Source of the DNA: Lachnoclostridium sp. An196
Lineage (GTDB): Bacteria; Bacillota; Clostridia; Lachnospirales; Lachnospiraceae
NCBI RefSeq assembly: GCF_002160135.1
Contig: NZ_NFJZ01000013.1
Coordinates: 1 to 64,000 of the forward strand
Direction of reading: 5' to 3'
Length of the DNA: 64,000 nucleotides
The first letter of the stretch is position 1; every line of letters starts with the position of its first letter. Below the pieces are notes generated by a model. It saw nothing but the letters and a program-made list of their open reading frames with translations. It had not been told where the DNA came from and searched no databases. This document shows, in pieces, positions 14,791-23,608 of this stretch. The position numbers were made by a program, and so were the translations under genes.

Positions 14791-16170
14791 ATGAATCAAA
14801 TTGTGGAAATCATCAATTTCATTGACAACGCCATCTGGGGCTGGCCCATGATCATTCTGCTTTTGGGCACACATCTCTTCATGACCGTCCGCACCGGATT
14901 CATCCAGCGCAAAATCGGCACCGCCATTCGTCTTTCCGTAACCAAAGACACAGATGCGGAAGGAGAAGTCAGTCAGTTCGGCGCCCTGACCACCGCGCTC
15001 GCGTCCACCATCGGTACCGGAAACATCATCGGCGTGGGTACGGCGATCGCCCTGGGAGGCCCCGGCGCTGTATTCTGGTGCTGGCTGACCGGTGTGTTCG
15101 GCATCGCCACCAAATATGCCGAATCCCTGATCGCCGTCAAATACCGGGTCAAGACGCCGGACGGACGTATGCAGGGAGGCGCCATGTACGCCCTGGAGCG
15201 CGGCCTGAATATGAAATGGCTGGGCATCCTGTTCGCTTTCTTCGGAGCATTCGCTTCCTTTGGTATCGGCTGCGCCACCCAGGTAAATGCCATCGCTACC
15301 GTATGCCAGGAAAATCTGCATATTCCCATGTGGGCAGCGGGCGTCGTTGTGGCGGTATTTACTTCGCTGGTTATCTTTGGCGGGATTAAATCCATCGCCA
15401 ACGTATGCGAAAAACTGGTTCCTTTCATGGCCATCTTCTATGTGCTGGGATGTCTCATTATCCTGGGCATCAACTACGACTTTATTATTCCGGCGCTGCA
15501 GACTATCATTACGCTGGCGTTCAAACCCGGAGCCGCCGCCGGAGGTCTGGTCGGAGGAGGCATTATGCTTGCTCTTCACTACGGAGTCGCCCGCGGTCTG
15601 TTTTCCAATGAATCCGGCATGGGTTCCGCTCCTATCGCCGCCGCCGCTGCGCAGACCCGCAACCCGGTACGTCAGGCGCTGGTCTCATCCACCGGTACTT
15701 TCTGGGATACTGTGGTCGTATGCGCCATGACCGGTATGGTGCTTGTTACCAGTATCATGAAAAATCCCGGCATCGACGTCTCCAACATCGACAACGGCGG
15801 CGTACTGACCACGCTGGCTTTTGACCAGATTCCGTACATCGGACCGGTGATCCTTGTTCTGGGCCTGGTTCTCTTCGCGTTCTCCACCGTCCTTGGCTGG
15901 GCCTACTACGGAGAACGCTGTGTTGAATACTGCATGGGCAAAAAAGCGCTGATCCCCTACCGGGTACTCTACATACTGGTGGCGGCCATCGCTCCGGTCG
16001 TAGCTCTGGATCTTGTATGGACCATCGCGGATATTCTGAACGCCCTGATGGCCGTGCCGAACCTGATCGCAGTCCTTCTGCTGTCTCCGGTCATTGTCAA
16101 AGAAACAAAGAAATATCTGAACGATCTGGATGCCAAACACCACGAAGAAGTACCCACGATCGAACGCTGA
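14791..16170 (+). CDS. Sodium/alanine symporter, AGCS family
   Basis: This 459-residue membrane protein has about ten or eleven hydrophobic helices. The family motifs include FGALTTALASTIGTGNI (near 68-84) and a conserved GGPGAVFWCW segment. Further on come NESGMGSAPIAAAAA and GWAYYGERC. AGCS proteins import alanine, glycine or other small amino acids with sodium. The length fits the family. It appears to be transcribed alone, between a terminator upstream and a strong bidirectional terminator downstream. The amino acid carried cannot be told from the sequence. Confidence 0.93.
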   Translation: MNQIVEIINFIDNAIWGWPMIILLLGTHLFMTVRTGFIQRKIGTAIRLSVTKDTDAEGEVSQFGALTTALASTIGTGNIIGVGTAIALGGPGAVFWCWLTGVFGIATKYAESLIAVKYRVKTPDGRMQGGAMYALERGLNMKWLGILFAFFGAFASFGIGCATQVNAIATVCQENLHIPMWAAGVVVAVFTSLVIFGGIKSIANVCEKLVPFMAIFYVLGCLIILGINYDFIIPALQTIITLAFKPGAAAGGLVGGGIMLALHYGVARGLFSNESGMGSAPIAAAAAQTRNPVRQALVSSTGTFWDTVVVCAMTGMVLVTSIMKNPGIDVSNIDNGGVLTTLAFDQIPYIGPVILVLGLVLFAFSTVLGWAYYGERCVEYCMGKKALIPYRVLYILVAAIAPVVALDLVWTIADILNALMAVPNLIAVLLLSPVIVKETKKYLNDLDAKHHEEVPTIER

Positions 16171-16174
16171 TGAC

Positions 16175-16219
16175 AAAGACGCCTGCGCAGTTCCTTATGG
16201 AAACTGTACAGGCGTCTTT
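16175..16219. terminator. Bidirectional terminator between the symporter and PTS IIB genes
   Basis: AAAGACGCCTG and CAGGCGTCTTT form a perfect 11-bp outer stem, with an inner CAGTTCC/GGAAACTG pairing. A-runs and T-runs on both sides serve the two convergent genes. Confidence 0.85.
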
Positions 16220-16221
16220 CA

Positions 16222-16545
16222 TCATAACCCTCTTTGTTCTCTGAAGCGCCGGATCTCTTCCAGGGCCTCCTGCATGATCCGGTCCCCTTTCGCCATCCCG
16301 TAATCACGGGTGTCCACCGCAAGAACCGGTATCTGCTCCGGCACACGCTCCCGGATATTCGACAGGGCGCAGCGGACCTGCGGACCCACCAGGACAATAT
16401 CCGCATCTTCCTGATCTTCGTCAAGCCCTGCCAGAGACGCGATGATAACATCCGCATCTATCAGATTGGCACGGCACCATGCCAGCATACGGTCTTTCAG
16501 AATGCTGGCGGAACTTCCGGAATAGCATACCAGTATTATCTTCAT
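16222..16545 (-). CDS. Orphan PTS IIB component, lactose/cellobiose type
   Basis: The 107-residue protein has the IIB fold. The likely phosphocysteine is Cys8 (LVCYSGSSASIL), and the conserved LVGPQVR segment follows later. IIB proteins pass phosphate from IIA to the sugar during uptake by IIC. No IIA or lactose-type IIC gene is nearby. It lies 33 bases behind galE on the same strand and may be cotranscribed. It could supply a distant transporter or act as a phosphorylation-dependent regulator. Confidence 0.85.
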   Translation of the reverse strand: MKIILVCYSGSSASILKDRMLAWCRANLIDADVIIASLAGLDEDQEDADIVLVGPQVRCALSNIRERVPEQIPVLAVDTRDYGMAKGDRIMQEALEEIRRFREQRGL

Positions 16546-16578
16546 TCTGACTCTTCCCTCTTTCGCAGCGCTGTCTGT

Positions 16579-17604
16579 TTATTCCTGCGTATTATATCCG
16601 TCCGGATTCTGCGACTGCCATCTCCAGGAATCCGCGCACATCTCTTCGATGCCGTACTGAGCGGTCCATCCCAGCTCATTCTTTGCTTTCGTAGGATCAC
16701 AGTAACAGGTGGCGATATCCCCTGCCCGGCGGGGCTTGATCTCATACGGAAGTTCTTTGCCGCAGGCTTTTCCAAACGCCGCGATCACCTGAAGCACGCT
16801 GTAGCCATGGCCTGTGCCCAGATTGTAGATCAGCACGTCTTTCTGATCTTCCTTGAACTTCTCCAGCGCCTTCACATGGCCCTTTGCCAGATCCACCACA
16901 TGGATATAGTCGCGCACTCCTGTGCCGTCCGGCGTATTATAGTCATTTCCAAACACGCCCACACATTTCAGCTTGCCGATCGCCACCTGCGCCACATAAG
17001 GAAGCAGATTGTTGGGAATGCCTTTCGGATCTTCGCCGATCAGCCCTGACGGATGTGCTCCGATGGGGTTGAAATAACGAAGCAGGATTACCTTCCATTC
17101 AGGATCTGCCCGGTGGATATCCATCAGCACCTGTTCCAGCATGGTCTTGGTCTGTCCGTATGGATTGGTAGGATTCTGTTTTGGGCAATTCTCCGTGATG
17201 GGGATCTCTACAGGATCACCGTACACGGTGGCGGAAGAACTGAAGATAATATTTTTCACGCCATATTTTCTCATCGTATCGCAGAGGAGAAGTGTTCCGG
17301 TCATATTGTTATGATAATATTCAATCGGCTTCGCCACAGACTCTCCAACTGCTTTGTATCCCGCGAAATGAATCACCGCGTCCGGCTTCTCCGCCTCAAA
17401 TATGCGGTCGACCGCCGGCTGATCCAGAAGATCCGCTTCATAGAACTTCAGATCTTTTCCCGTGATCTGGCGGACACGATCCAGTGCTTTCGGACTGGCG
17501 TTATACAGGTTGTCCACAACAACGACTTCATATCCCTCATTTAATAATTCCACACAAGTATGGCTGCCGATATACCCGGCGCCACCGGTTACCAGTATCT
17601 TCAT
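16579..17604 (-). CDS. galE: UDP-glucose 4-epimerase
   Basis: The 341-residue enzyme interconverts UDP-glucose and UDP-galactose for the Leloir pathway and surface glycan synthesis. It has the NAD-binding motif GGAGYIGSH at residues 7-15. The catalytic SSSATVYG segment and YGQTK (Tyr-x3-Lys) follow, then YFNPIGAHPSG. The length is typical. There are no galK or galT genes beside it; the PTS IIB gene follows downstream. Confidence 0.96.
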   Translation of the reverse strand: MKILVTGGAGYIGSHTCVELLNEGYEVVVVDNLYNASPKALDRVRQITGKDLKFYEADLLDQPAVDRIFEAEKPDAVIHFAGYKAVGESVAKPIEYYHNNMTGTLLLCDTMRKYGVKNIIFSSSATVYGDPVEIPITENCPKQNPTNPYGQTKTMLEQVLMDIHRADPEWKVILLRYFNPIGAHPSGLIGEDPKGIPNNLLPYVAQVAIGKLKCVGVFGNDYNTPDGTGVRDYIHVVDLAKGHVKALEKFKEDQKDVLIYNLGTGHGYSVLQVIAAFGKACGKELPYEIKPRRAGDIATCYCDPTKAKNELGWTAQYGIEEMCADSWRWQSQNPDGYNTQE

Positions 17605-17676
17605 CTTCCTTTACCCTTTCTGAAAAAAGTTTTATGTATTCAGTGTAGCACACTTTATCTGCAATGGCAAATCTTC

Positions 17677-17705
17677 TTGACGCTTTCTCAAAATTCTCGT
17701 ATTCT
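17677..17705 (+). promoter_or_regulatory. Promoter of the 173-residue hypothetical gene
   Basis: TTGACG (17677-17682), 17 bases and TATTCT (17700-17705) lie about 40 bases before the ATG, which follows AGGAGG. Confidence 0.6.
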
Positions 17706-17747
17706 GATACCAGAATATAAACTATATTGCGCAGGAGGAAATAAAAC

Positions 17748-18269
17748 GTGAAAAATCAATTATTTGAAGAAGCAAAACGTTCCGATACCCTGAGCCGCAG
17801 GCTCATTGACAATCTGCTGGAATCCATGCAGTACAGCAGTATTTCTTTTATCAACTGGACCATTGATGTTCTGAGAATTCTGCGTACCAGAATCGAACGG
17901 GGCGACAAGATCCATGACGAGGTGTCCGGTGTCCTGTATACGAAAAAGTCCTTTCAGGAATTTGTAAAAAAGAATTTTTCTTCCTATATCTACAGCCAGG
18001 TCTTTTCCGACCCGAAAAAAGCAGAAAAAGTCTATTTCACACTGGAAGCATGTGAAGGGGGCTACAATCTGGTCATCGCGCCTTCCTCCAAAGAAAAAAC
18101 CTATCGCTGGATCTCCAGTCTCAGCGAGCGCTTTTCCCTGGTAGAGATGATCGCCACCGGCATCGTCTATATCAAGGACATCCGGAACAATTCCTATATG
18201 CCCTTCCTCTCCCAGAACGGAAAATACTGCCGTTACGATGAACAGGCCGGGAAGATACTGGAAATATAA
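17748..18269 (+). CDS. Conserved-looking hypothetical protein, 173 residues
   Basis: A real gene is supported by a promoter, an AGGAGG site and a clean frame that ends directly at the stop codon of the convergent radical SAM gene. The product is soluble, with no signal peptide or membrane helix. The N-terminal half is helical and charged (LFEEAKRSDTLSRRL). The second half looks alpha/beta, with a hydrophobic VYFTLEACEGGYNLVIAP strand region cut by a Gly-Gly turn. I do not recognise the family. The neighbours give no hint of function. Confidence 0.75.
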   Translation: MKNQLFEEAKRSDTLSRRLIDNLLESMQYSSISFINWTIDVLRILRTRIERGDKIHDEVSGVLYTKKSFQEFVKKNFSSYIYSQVFSDPKKAEKVYFTLEACEGGYNLVIAPSSKEKTYRWISSLSERFSLVEMIATGIVYIKDIRNNSYMPFLSQNGKYCRYDEQAGKILEI

Positions 18270-19178
18270 TCAGAGAATTCCGCTGCCGTCAAAAGCCGGG
18301 ATAAAGCTCTCGCCCACACAGCCGCCTTCCTGGATATACGCCTGCGTCATACCCAGGAATCTGGCATAGTCCACGACTTCATGATATTCTTCTTCAGTCA
18401 CGGTACGGTTCAGTTCCGGATATGCCGCTACTTGGGAGAGCGGTGTATACTGGCTCAGGATACTCACATAGATCTTATTTCCATAAGTATCCCACAGATA
18501 TTCCAGCACGTCTTTGCTGTCAGAAACGCAGCCGGGAAGCACCAGATGGCGCACGATCACGCCCCGGATCATCATGCCGCGCGGGTCGAATACCGGATCT
18601 TTGGCCTGCCTCACCATCTCCCGAAGAGCGAGATCTGCCCATACAGGATAATCTTCCGCGTTAGAATACCTCCGGGCCAGATCCGCGCTCCGGTATTTCA
18701 TGTCCGGAAGCCAGATATCTACAAGTCCCTCCAGACGCTTCAGGGTATCCGGTTTCTCATATCCGCCCGTATTGTATACAACCGGGATTTTTAAGCCCTG
18801 TTCTTTTGCCAGTACCAGCGCCGGGATCACTTCTTCCAGAAAGTGCCCCGCCGTCACCAGATTGATATTATTGGCGCCCTGGCTCTGAAGCTTCAGGCAG
18901 ATACCTGCCAGCTGCTCCCTGCTTACCGCTTTGCCTGCCTTTCCCCGGGAAATTTCATGATTTTGACAAAATACACAGCGAAGCGCGCAGCCGGAGAAAA
19001 ATACCGCCCCGGATCCCTCTGTTCCGGACAGGCAGGGCTCCTCCCAGTAATGCAGTGCGGCACGCGCCGCGCGGATCTCTGGTCCCATGCCGCAGTATCC
19101 CGTCTGTCCGGACGCACGGTCTGCTCCGCATTCTCTCGGGCACAACGTACATGCCCTGTTTTTCTTATATTTCTCCAT
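18270..19178 (-). CDS. PflX-type radical SAM protein (COG1313)
   Basis: The 302-residue protein has an N-terminal Cys cluster (CTLCPRECGADR...GYCG) typical of PflX. The radical SAM motif CALRCVFC (Cys-x3-Cys-x2-Cys) lies near 63-70 and is followed by QNHEIS. The C-terminal half (YTPLSQVAAYPELNR) also matches the family. PflX proteins resemble the activating enzyme of pyruvate formate-lyase, but their substrate is not established. No glycyl radical enzyme is encoded nearby. The gene is convergent with the hypothetical gene at 17748, with no gap. Confidence 0.88.
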   Translation of the reverse strand: MEKYKKNRACTLCPRECGADRASGQTGYCGMGPEIRAARAALHYWEEPCLSGTEGSGAVFFSGCALRCVFCQNHEISRGKAGKAVSREQLAGICLKLQSQGANNINLVTAGHFLEEVIPALVLAKEQGLKIPVVYNTGGYEKPDTLKRLEGLVDIWLPDMKYRSADLARRYSNAEDYPVWADLALREMVRQAKDPVFDPRGMMIRGVIVRHLVLPGCVSDSKDVLEYLWDTYGNKIYVSILSQYTPLSQVAAYPELNRTVTEEEYHEVVDYARFLGMTQAYIQEGGCVGESFIPAFDGSGIL

Positions 19179-19224
19179 TCTGCATCCTTTCTTTTCCGTA
19201 CCCCGGATTACTCTTTTTGTCCTC

Positions 19225-19253
19225 TTGAAGAATTTCTCTGTCGGACGTATACT
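19225..19253 (+). promoter_or_regulatory. Promoter of the AI-2E family transporter gene
   Basis: TTGAAG (19225-19230), 17 bases and TATACT (19248-19253) lie about 40 bases before the ATG. Confidence 0.65.
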
Positions 19254-19291
19254 ACAGACAGAAACTAAATGTATAAGATAAAGGAGATATT

Positions 19292-20419
19292 ATGAAAGAG
19301 AAAAAAGATCTGATCCGATACGCAATCCTCTGCATTGTCGTTCTGTTTCTGGTGATCCACTACTGGGATCTGGCCATGGCCTGGATCGGTACCTTTCTGA
19401 GAGCTACACAGCCGCTGCTGGCCGGCTGCATCATCGCTTATATTTTAAATCTGATCATGAGTTTTTACGAGCGCAACCTGCTGAAGAGCCCGAAGATGCG
19501 CTTCACGCTGAAACGCAGCGCTTCGATCTGTCTCTCTATTGTAACCCTGGTGCTGATCCTGTCCCTGATCGTCAATATGGTTCTGCCGGAGCTGCGCTCC
19601 TGTATTGACGTGCTGCTGTCCAGTATTCCTGCCGCTTATAATCTGGTTGTGGATTTTCTGGATCAGTATCCGGAACTGACGGAACAGTTCCCGGAATTAT
19701 TCAGCACGCAGATAAACATACAGAACGTACGCAATATTCTGGAACAGTTTTTCTCCTGGCTCAGTTCCGGAGTAGGCGCCAGTGTATTTGGATACATCAG
19801 TTCCTTTTTCTCAGTGATCATCAATTCCTTCGTGTCCTTGATCTTCGCTATCTATTTTCTGGCCTGCAAAGAATGGCTGGGGCGGCAGTTTAACCGTCTG
19901 CTGGATACCTACATTCAGATGCCGGTAATCAAAAAAAGGTTCTTTTACGTGATGGACACACTAAACAACAGCTTTCACCGCTTCATTGTAGGGCAGTGTA
20001 CAGAAGCGGTGATCCTCGGGACTCTGTGTATCATCGGCATGATGATCTTCCGTTTTCCCTATGCGGTCATGATCGGGGTACTCATCGGCGCTACCGCGCT
20101 GATCCCCATCTTCGGGGCATATATAGGAGGGGCGGTAGGTTTCATCATGATCGTCACCGTATCGCCGATCAAAGCTCTTTTCTTCGTGCTTTTTCTGGTG
20201 GTTCTCCAGCAGCTGGAAGGGCAGCTCATCTATCCCCGTGTGGTCGGTTCTTCCATCGGACTGCCCGGCATCCTGGTCTTCTCGGCAGTTACGGTTGGAG
20301 CTTCCCTGTTCGGGATCGCAGGCGTGCTGTTGGGGATTCCTCTGATGGCAGCCGCCTACCAGATCCTGAAGGATGATCTGCGCGCAAGAGAAAAGCCGGT
20401 GAAAAAAGAAGAGGCTTAG
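19292..20419 (+). CDS. AI-2E family transporter (PF01594)
   Basis: The 375-residue membrane protein has seven to eight predicted helices. The large periplasmic-type loop typical of the family sits after the second or third helix (about 105-155). The conserved C-terminal part includes GATALIPIFGAYIGG and QQLEGQLIYPRVVG. Members export the quorum signal AI-2 or act as sodium/proton antiporters. Sequence alone does not decide between them. The last 4 bases overlap the end of the convergent truA gene. Confidence 0.9.
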   Translation: MKEKKDLIRYAILCIVVLFLVIHYWDLAMAWIGTFLRATQPLLAGCIIAYILNLIMSFYERNLLKSPKMRFTLKRSASICLSIVTLVLILSLIVNMVLPELRSCIDVLLSSIPAAYNLVVDFLDQYPELTEQFPELFSTQINIQNVRNILEQFFSWLSSGVGASVFGYISSFFSVIINSFVSLIFAIYFLACKEWLGRQFNRLLDTYIQMPVIKKRFFYVMDTLNNSFHRFIVGQCTEAVILGTLCIIGMMIFRFPYAVMIGVLIGATALIPIFGAYIGGAVGFIMIVTVSPIKALFFVLFLVVLQQLEGQLIYPRVVGSSIGLPGILVFSAVTVGASLFGIAGVLLGIPLMAAAYQILKDDLRAREKPVKKEEA

Positions 20420-21159
20420 GAATATTCCACGCTCAGAAGCGTCAGCCCCTCCGGCGGCATCAGACGGCCTGCGTCTGCCCGGCTGCCCGATTTCAGAAGC
20501 AGATCCATCTCTTCCGGGCTCCGCAGACCCAGTCCTACTTCTACCAGTGTCCCGGTCAGGATACGTACCATATGATAGAGGAAGCCGTCTCCGGTAAAAC
20601 AGATCCGGATCGCGGCTTCTTTTTGTTCAATGCGGATCTCATCCAGACGCCGGACTGTAGATTTCTTAAACCGTCGGGGATTCAGTGAAGAAAATGCCAG
20701 AAAGTCATGTTCCCCGCACAGATGCCCTGCCGCTTTCCGCATCCGCTCCACATCCAGCGGTTCCTCGATCCGGGTCATGAAGCGGCGTCCGAATACATTG
20801 GGGATCTCGGAATTCCAGATCGTATAGACATAGGTTTTGCGCACCGCGTTCAGCCGGGCGTGGAAACGGGGCGCCGCTTCCTCCACAGACAGCACGGCGA
20901 TGTCTTCCGGCAGATACCGGTTCATATAGCCGCGGATCTCCTGCGGACTCATGCTGACCTTGCAGCGAAAACTGATCACCTGCCCGGCGGCATGCACTCC
21001 TCCGTCCGTTCTGCCGGAGCCGTGGACTTCCACCGGTTCTCCGGCCATCCGGCCAAGCAGAGTCTCTAATTTCCCCTGGATCGTCTGATCTGTATTGCCC
21101 TGTACCTGCCAGCCCCGGTAACGGGTCCCTTCATATTGTATAACAGCTTTATAATTCAT
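20416..21159 (-). CDS. truA: tRNA pseudouridine(38-40) synthase
   Basis: The 247-residue enzyme modifies uridines 38-40 in the tRNA anticodon arm. The catalytic Asp lies in GSGRTDGGVHAAGQV (near residue 52). The later FLYHMVRILTGTLVEVG segment is also typical. It starts 8 bases after the cobO stop codon, so it is the last gene of the cobalamin operon. A housekeeping tRNA gene under a B12-controlled transcript would need another promoter or leaky termination. Confidence 0.95.
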   Translation of the reverse strand: MNYKAVIQYEGTRYRGWQVQGNTDQTIQGKLETLLGRMAGEPVEVHGSGRTDGGVHAAGQVISFRCKVSMSPQEIRGYMNRYLPEDIAVLSVEEAAPRFHARLNAVRKTYVYTIWNSEIPNVFGRRFMTRIEEPLDVERMRKAAGHLCGEHDFLAFSSLNPRRFKKSTVRRLDEIRIEQKEAAIRICFTGDGFLYHMVRILTGTLVEVGLGLRSPEEMDLLLKSGSRADAGRLMPPEGLTLLSVEYS

Positions 21160-21167
21160 GAATTCTC

Positions 21168-21698
21168 CTACATCTCAATCCCTTTGCGCGCCGGTATTCC
21201 CTGGTCAAAGGGATGCTTGATCTTCTTCATCTCCGTCACGTAATCCGCCAGTTCCAGCAGTTCTTCTCCCGGATCCCGTCCGGTTAATACGATCTCCAGA
21301 TGGTCCGGACGGTGGAACAGAAAATCCAGCGCTTTTTTCTGATCGATCAGTCCGTGATTATAAGCGCTCATAAACTCATCCACGATCAGAAGATCATATT
21401 TTTCTTTCACCGCCCGCGCCGCCGCATCCAGAAAAAGCTTCGTATAGGCCGCTTTCGCCTCTTCTTTCTGTTCCTCCGTCATGTTCCAGAAAAAGCCGAA
21501 ACGTTCCGGGCAGAAGCAGCAGGTGACGCCGATGGACTGCAGCATATGAACTTCGCTGGACCTGCCGTCTTTCATACACTGGCAGAACATGACTTTCATA
21601 TTGTAGCCTGCCGCGCGAACAGCCAGCCCCACTGCCGCCGTGGTCTTCCCTTTCCCGTCTCCGCAGTAAATATGCATACATCTTTTTACACGATCCAT
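21168..21698 (-). CDS. cobO: Cob(I)yrinic acid a,c-diamide adenosyltransferase
   Basis: The 176-residue protein is of the BtuR/CobO type and attaches the adenosyl group of ATP to cobalt in corrinoids. The P-loop GDGKGKTTAA is at about 13-22. The conserved LLIVDEFMSAYNHG and LTGRDPGEELLELADYVTEM segments follow. It overlaps cbiB by 13 bases and has an AAAGGAG site. It lies late in the cobalamin operon with the other upper-axial and nucleotide-loop genes. Confidence 0.94.
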   Translation of the reverse strand: MDRVKRCMHIYCGDGKGKTTAAVGLAVRAAGYNMKVMFCQCMKDGRSSEVHMLQSIGVTCCFCPERFGFFWNMTEEQKEEAKAAYTKLFLDAAARAVKEKYDLLIVDEFMSAYNHGLIDQKKALDFLFHRPDHLEIVLTGRDPGEELLELADYVTEMKKIKHPFDQGIPARKGIEM

Positions 21699-22654
21699 AA
21701 AACCACTCCTTTCACCACCATAAACACGATCAGTGTCAGAACAGCCGTCGCGTACAGCAGCCGGTTCACCCGGCGAATATCCTCATATTCCACCGGGCGG
21801 TCCGGATCGCCGATGGTAGGCTTCTCATACAGCTTGCCAAAATAATATGCGTTCCCGGCCAGCTGAATATGCAGCGCTCCCGCTGCTGCCGCCTCTGTAT
21901 GGGCAGAATTGGGACTGCTGTGATTGCGCCTGTCTCTTAAAAATATCTTCCAGGCATTACCGGCGTCCAGTCCGCAGAACGAGGCAGCCGCCGACATCAG
22001 CGCTCCCGACAGCCTCGCGGGGATATAATTCAGCACATCGTCGAATCTGGCCGCCGCTCTTCCGAAATACAGATACTTATCGTTTTTATATCCCACCATA
22101 GAATCCATGGTATTGACCGCCTTGTAGAAGAATCCCAGCGGCGCGCCTCCTATGGCGAGGAACAGCAGGGGCGCAATGACGCCGTCCGACGCGTTCTCCG
22201 CCACCGTCTCTACGGCTGCCTTTGTGACTCCGGTCTCATCCAGCACTTCCGTATCCCGGCCGACCACCATGGATACGGCATATCTGGCCTGCTTCAGATC
22301 TCCCCGCGATAAAGCGGTATAGACTTTCATGGTCTCATCCTTCAAAGCCTTTGTGGCAAGAAGCTGGTAACACATGACCGTCTCCAGGACAAACCGCACC
22401 CAGGGATGGATCCGGCCTGCCAGATACAGAAGTCCCCATGCACATCCTGTGGTGATCCCGGCAGTCAGCGCCAGAAGAAATACCCCGGCAGTCAGTTCTC
22501 CATTTTTGTTTTTCGGAAACACTCCTCGAAGCAGCTTTTCCAGAGCGCTGATCAGCGCTCCCACCAGCCGGATCGGGTGATAGAGCCAGTGCGGGTCTCC
22601 GATCAGCAGATCCAGCACAAACCCCAGCACTACGGCAAGTATCGATAGTTCCAT
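21686..22654 (-). CDS. cbiB: Adenosylcobinamide-phosphate synthase
   Basis: The 322-residue membrane protein joins the aminopropanol arm to adenosylcobyric acid. Typical segments are DLLIGDPHWLYHPIRLVG at the N-terminus, ETVAENASDGVIAPL, and NTMDSMVGYKN in the middle. Several hydrophobic helices are present. The ATG at 22654 was chosen because it follows AAGGGA and starts the usual family N-terminus (MELSILAV). An upstream ATG at 22693 would add 13 atypical residues. It overlaps cobC by 25 bases. Confidence 0.94.
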   Translation of the reverse strand: MELSILAVVLGFVLDLLIGDPHWLYHPIRLVGALISALEKLLRGVFPKNKNGELTAGVFLLALTAGITTGCAWGLLYLAGRIHPWVRFVLETVMCYQLLATKALKDETMKVYTALSRGDLKQARYAVSMVVGRDTEVLDETGVTKAAVETVAENASDGVIAPLLFLAIGGAPLGFFYKAVNTMDSMVGYKNDKYLYFGRAAARFDDVLNYIPARLSGALMSAAASFCGLDAGNAWKIFLRDRRNHSSPNSAHTEAAAAGALHIQLAGNAYYFGKLYEKPTIGDPDRPVEYEDIRRVNRLLYATAVLTLIVFMVVKGVVLWIV

Positions 22655-23235
22655 AATTCCGTCCCTTCTACAGGCGTCAGAAGATATCCGCACCCGTTCT
22701 TTACCTGAAAGTCAAAATAATCTTTCTTAGGAAATCCGAAAGTTTCCAAAATCGCCATGATTGTGCCGCCATGGGCGACGATGGCCGTCCGGTCTCCGGC
22801 ATCTTCCCGGACTGTTCCGTGACCGGACAGCGTCTTAAGTTCCTGCGCGATCCGGGCAAAAGCCTCCCTGCACCGTTTCCGGAAGGCGGCCTGGTCTTCC
22901 CCTTCCGGAAACGGCAGCGTGCCGCCGCTGTCAATCCATGCCTGATACCGCGGATCCCCGTTCAATTCCCGGTAATTCCGGTTCTCGAACGCGCCAAAAT
23001 CACACTCCCGCAGATCCGCCACCAGTATGGGCTCACATCCGGGCCATAGAATCCCGGCCGTCTCGAAGCACCGTCTCATAGGACTCGCATAGATTCTGGA
23101 TGCCGGAGGGTATTCTTTCTCCTTAAGGCCCAGGATTCCTTCTTCGCAGAGGGATTCATCTGTCCGGCTGCCGATGTACCGGCCTTCCAGATTGCCTGCC
23201 GTCTTGCCATGGCGGATCAGCAGAATCTCACCCAT
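22630..23235 (-). CDS. cobC: Histidine phosphatase, probable alpha-ribazole phosphatase
   Basis: The 201-residue protein has the phosphohistidine motif LIRHGKT (His near residue 8) and a second His in VAHGGTIMA. CobC removes phosphate from alpha-ribazole 5-phosphate or adenosylcobalamin 5-phosphate in the last steps of cobalamin synthesis. Its place between cbiB and the cobU-like and cobS genes supports this role over other members of the superfamily. Confidence 0.88.
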   Translation of the reverse strand: MGEILLIRHGKTAGNLEGRYIGSRTDESLCEEGILGLKEKEYPPASRIYASPMRRCFETAGILWPGCEPILVADLRECDFGAFENRNYRELNGDPRYQAWIDSGGTLPFPEGEDQAAFRKRCREAFARIAQELKTLSGHGTVREDAGDRTAIVAHGGTIMAILETFGFPKKDYFDFQVKNGCGYLLTPVEGTELWNYRYLP

Positions 23236-23608
23236 GTTTGATCACCGTCCCCAGACCGCAGACTACCCGGTGCACTTCCTGCGCCGCCTGCGCCACTTTG
23301 CAGCAGACGCGCCCTGTCTTCTCCCGATATGCCCGGTCGAACTGATCCACCGGCACCACGCCGTATCCCAGTTCATTGGTCACCAGCACGATCTGCGGAT
23401 TTCTTTCCAGCAGCTCCTCCAGGGAAAACTCCCGTCCCTCCTGCATAAGCCTGCGGATATATTCATGAAAATGATAGAGCATCCCGGCCTCATAGATGGC
23501 TTCCAGCGGGCACTGCGCGCCGTCCGCGGCCTCCTCCGGACGGATCCTGAACTGCCGGAACGCGTATGCTTTTTTCCCCTGGAAACATCCTCCCGTCACC
23601 AGTATCAT
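23228..23608 (-). CDS. Short CobU-like protein with degraded P-loop
   Basis: This 126-residue protein resembles CobU. The C-terminal part keeps the canonical NELGYGVVP segment and the following DxFxRAYREKTGRV stretch, and it ends with the usual CGLGTVIK. The P-loop is GGCFQGKK, with Lys in place of the Ser/Thr that contacts nucleotide, and the guanylylated-His region is missing. It is shorter than CobU (about 180 residues) and sits beside cobS, 0.8 kb from a second, longer cobU. It may be a partner subunit, a specialised guanylyltransferase, or a relic. Confidence 0.75.
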   Translation of the reverse strand: MILVTGGCFQGKKAYAFRQFRIRPEEAADGAQCPLEAIYEAGMLYHFHEYIRRLMQEGREFSLEELLERNPQIVLVTNELGYGVVPVDQFDRAYREKTGRVCCKVAQAAQEVHRVVCGLGTVIKHG

